From: Deltaproteobacteria bacterium
GTDB taxonomy: Bacteria > Desulfobacterota > Binatia > UBA9968
Length of the DNA stretch: 5,191 bases
NCBI GenBank assembly: GCA_020027655.1
Contig: JAHKKJ010000521.1
Coordinates: 1-5,191, forward strand
Direction: 5' to 3'
Position numbers and translations under genes: made by a program. The notes beneath the pieces are model-generated. The model did no database searches. It was not told the DNA's origin and was given only the letters and a program-made list of their open reading frames with translations. This document shows positions 5,121 to 5,191 of the stretch, in pieces (the stretch's first letter is position 1; each line of letters opens with the position of its first letter).

Positions 5121-5191
5121 AACGGAGCCCTTTCAAACCGCAGCACACCCACTCAAGCGGGCACTGACACCGACTGGGTCAGCATCGTCGC
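5103..5191 (+). pseudogene. RCC1-type repeat fragment
   Basis: The + strand frame starting GGT at 5106 reads GCQLGNGALSNRSTPTQAG and then TDTDWVSIV to the window edge. QLGNG, NRSTP and GTDTDW in this order and spacing are the signature of bacterial RCC1/BNR-like beta-propeller repeats (typical form: GQLGNG, RSTPVQVGTDTDW). TAG and TAA stops lie immediately upstream at 5094-5096 and 5100-5102 in the same frame, so no N-terminal part exists in this window. It is antisense to, and collides with, the cut end of tcuA. It extends beyond 5191 if real. Thirty residues is short, but the motif match is distinctive. Confidence 0.6.

Overview
This window looks like a piece of an environmental bacterial chromosome, moderately GC-rich, with at least four interspersed palindromic repeat families in its intergenic spaces. 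Such repeats, together with a bactofilin, a SUMF1-type protein and a TcuAB-like system, fit poorly characterised soil, sediment or groundwater lineages such as Deltaproteobacteria-like, Binatota-like or Rokubacteria-like groups. The taxon is a guess; there is no rRNA or marker gene to settle it.

Layout: on the + strand, 106-1194 encodes a zinc-dependent medium-chain alcohol dehydrogenase of the TM0436-like type. It converges with a bactofilin on the - strand (1440-2012). The 245 bp between them is filled with short hairpins, one of which is a REP-like unit. Upstream of the bactofilin lies about 740 bp without a gene. It carries a MITE-like element with terminal inverted repeats (2117-2284), an AT-rich inverted repeat (2608-2651) and the first copy of a 26-bp direct repeat (2720-2745). 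Next come, all on the - strand, a SUMF1/formylglycine-generating-enzyme-like protein (2753-3460) lacking the catalytic cysteine pair, a 26-bp-armed inverted repeat (3525-3594), the second copy of the direct repeat (3608-3633), a frameshifted tcuB (3630-4723) and the 3' part of tcuA (4710 to about 5120).

TcuA and TcuB would form a membrane-linked flavin/iron-sulfur/heme dehydrogenase that oxidises tricarballylate or a similar polycarboxylate and passes electrons to the membrane. Both genes look damaged. tcuB has a frameshift, probably with a short deletion, near 3956. tcuA is cut at about 5103-5120, beyond which the last 80 or so bases encode an RCC1-type repeat on the opposite strand. That abrupt junction between two unrelated, antiparallel gene fragments is the strongest anomaly. 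It is either a contig-end chimera or a real microhomology-mediated rearrangement. The SUMF1-like gene has a good -35/-10 placed so close to its ATG that its mRNA may be leaderless. I found no CRISPR array, transposase, tRNA or rRNA, and no clear new multi-gene system.
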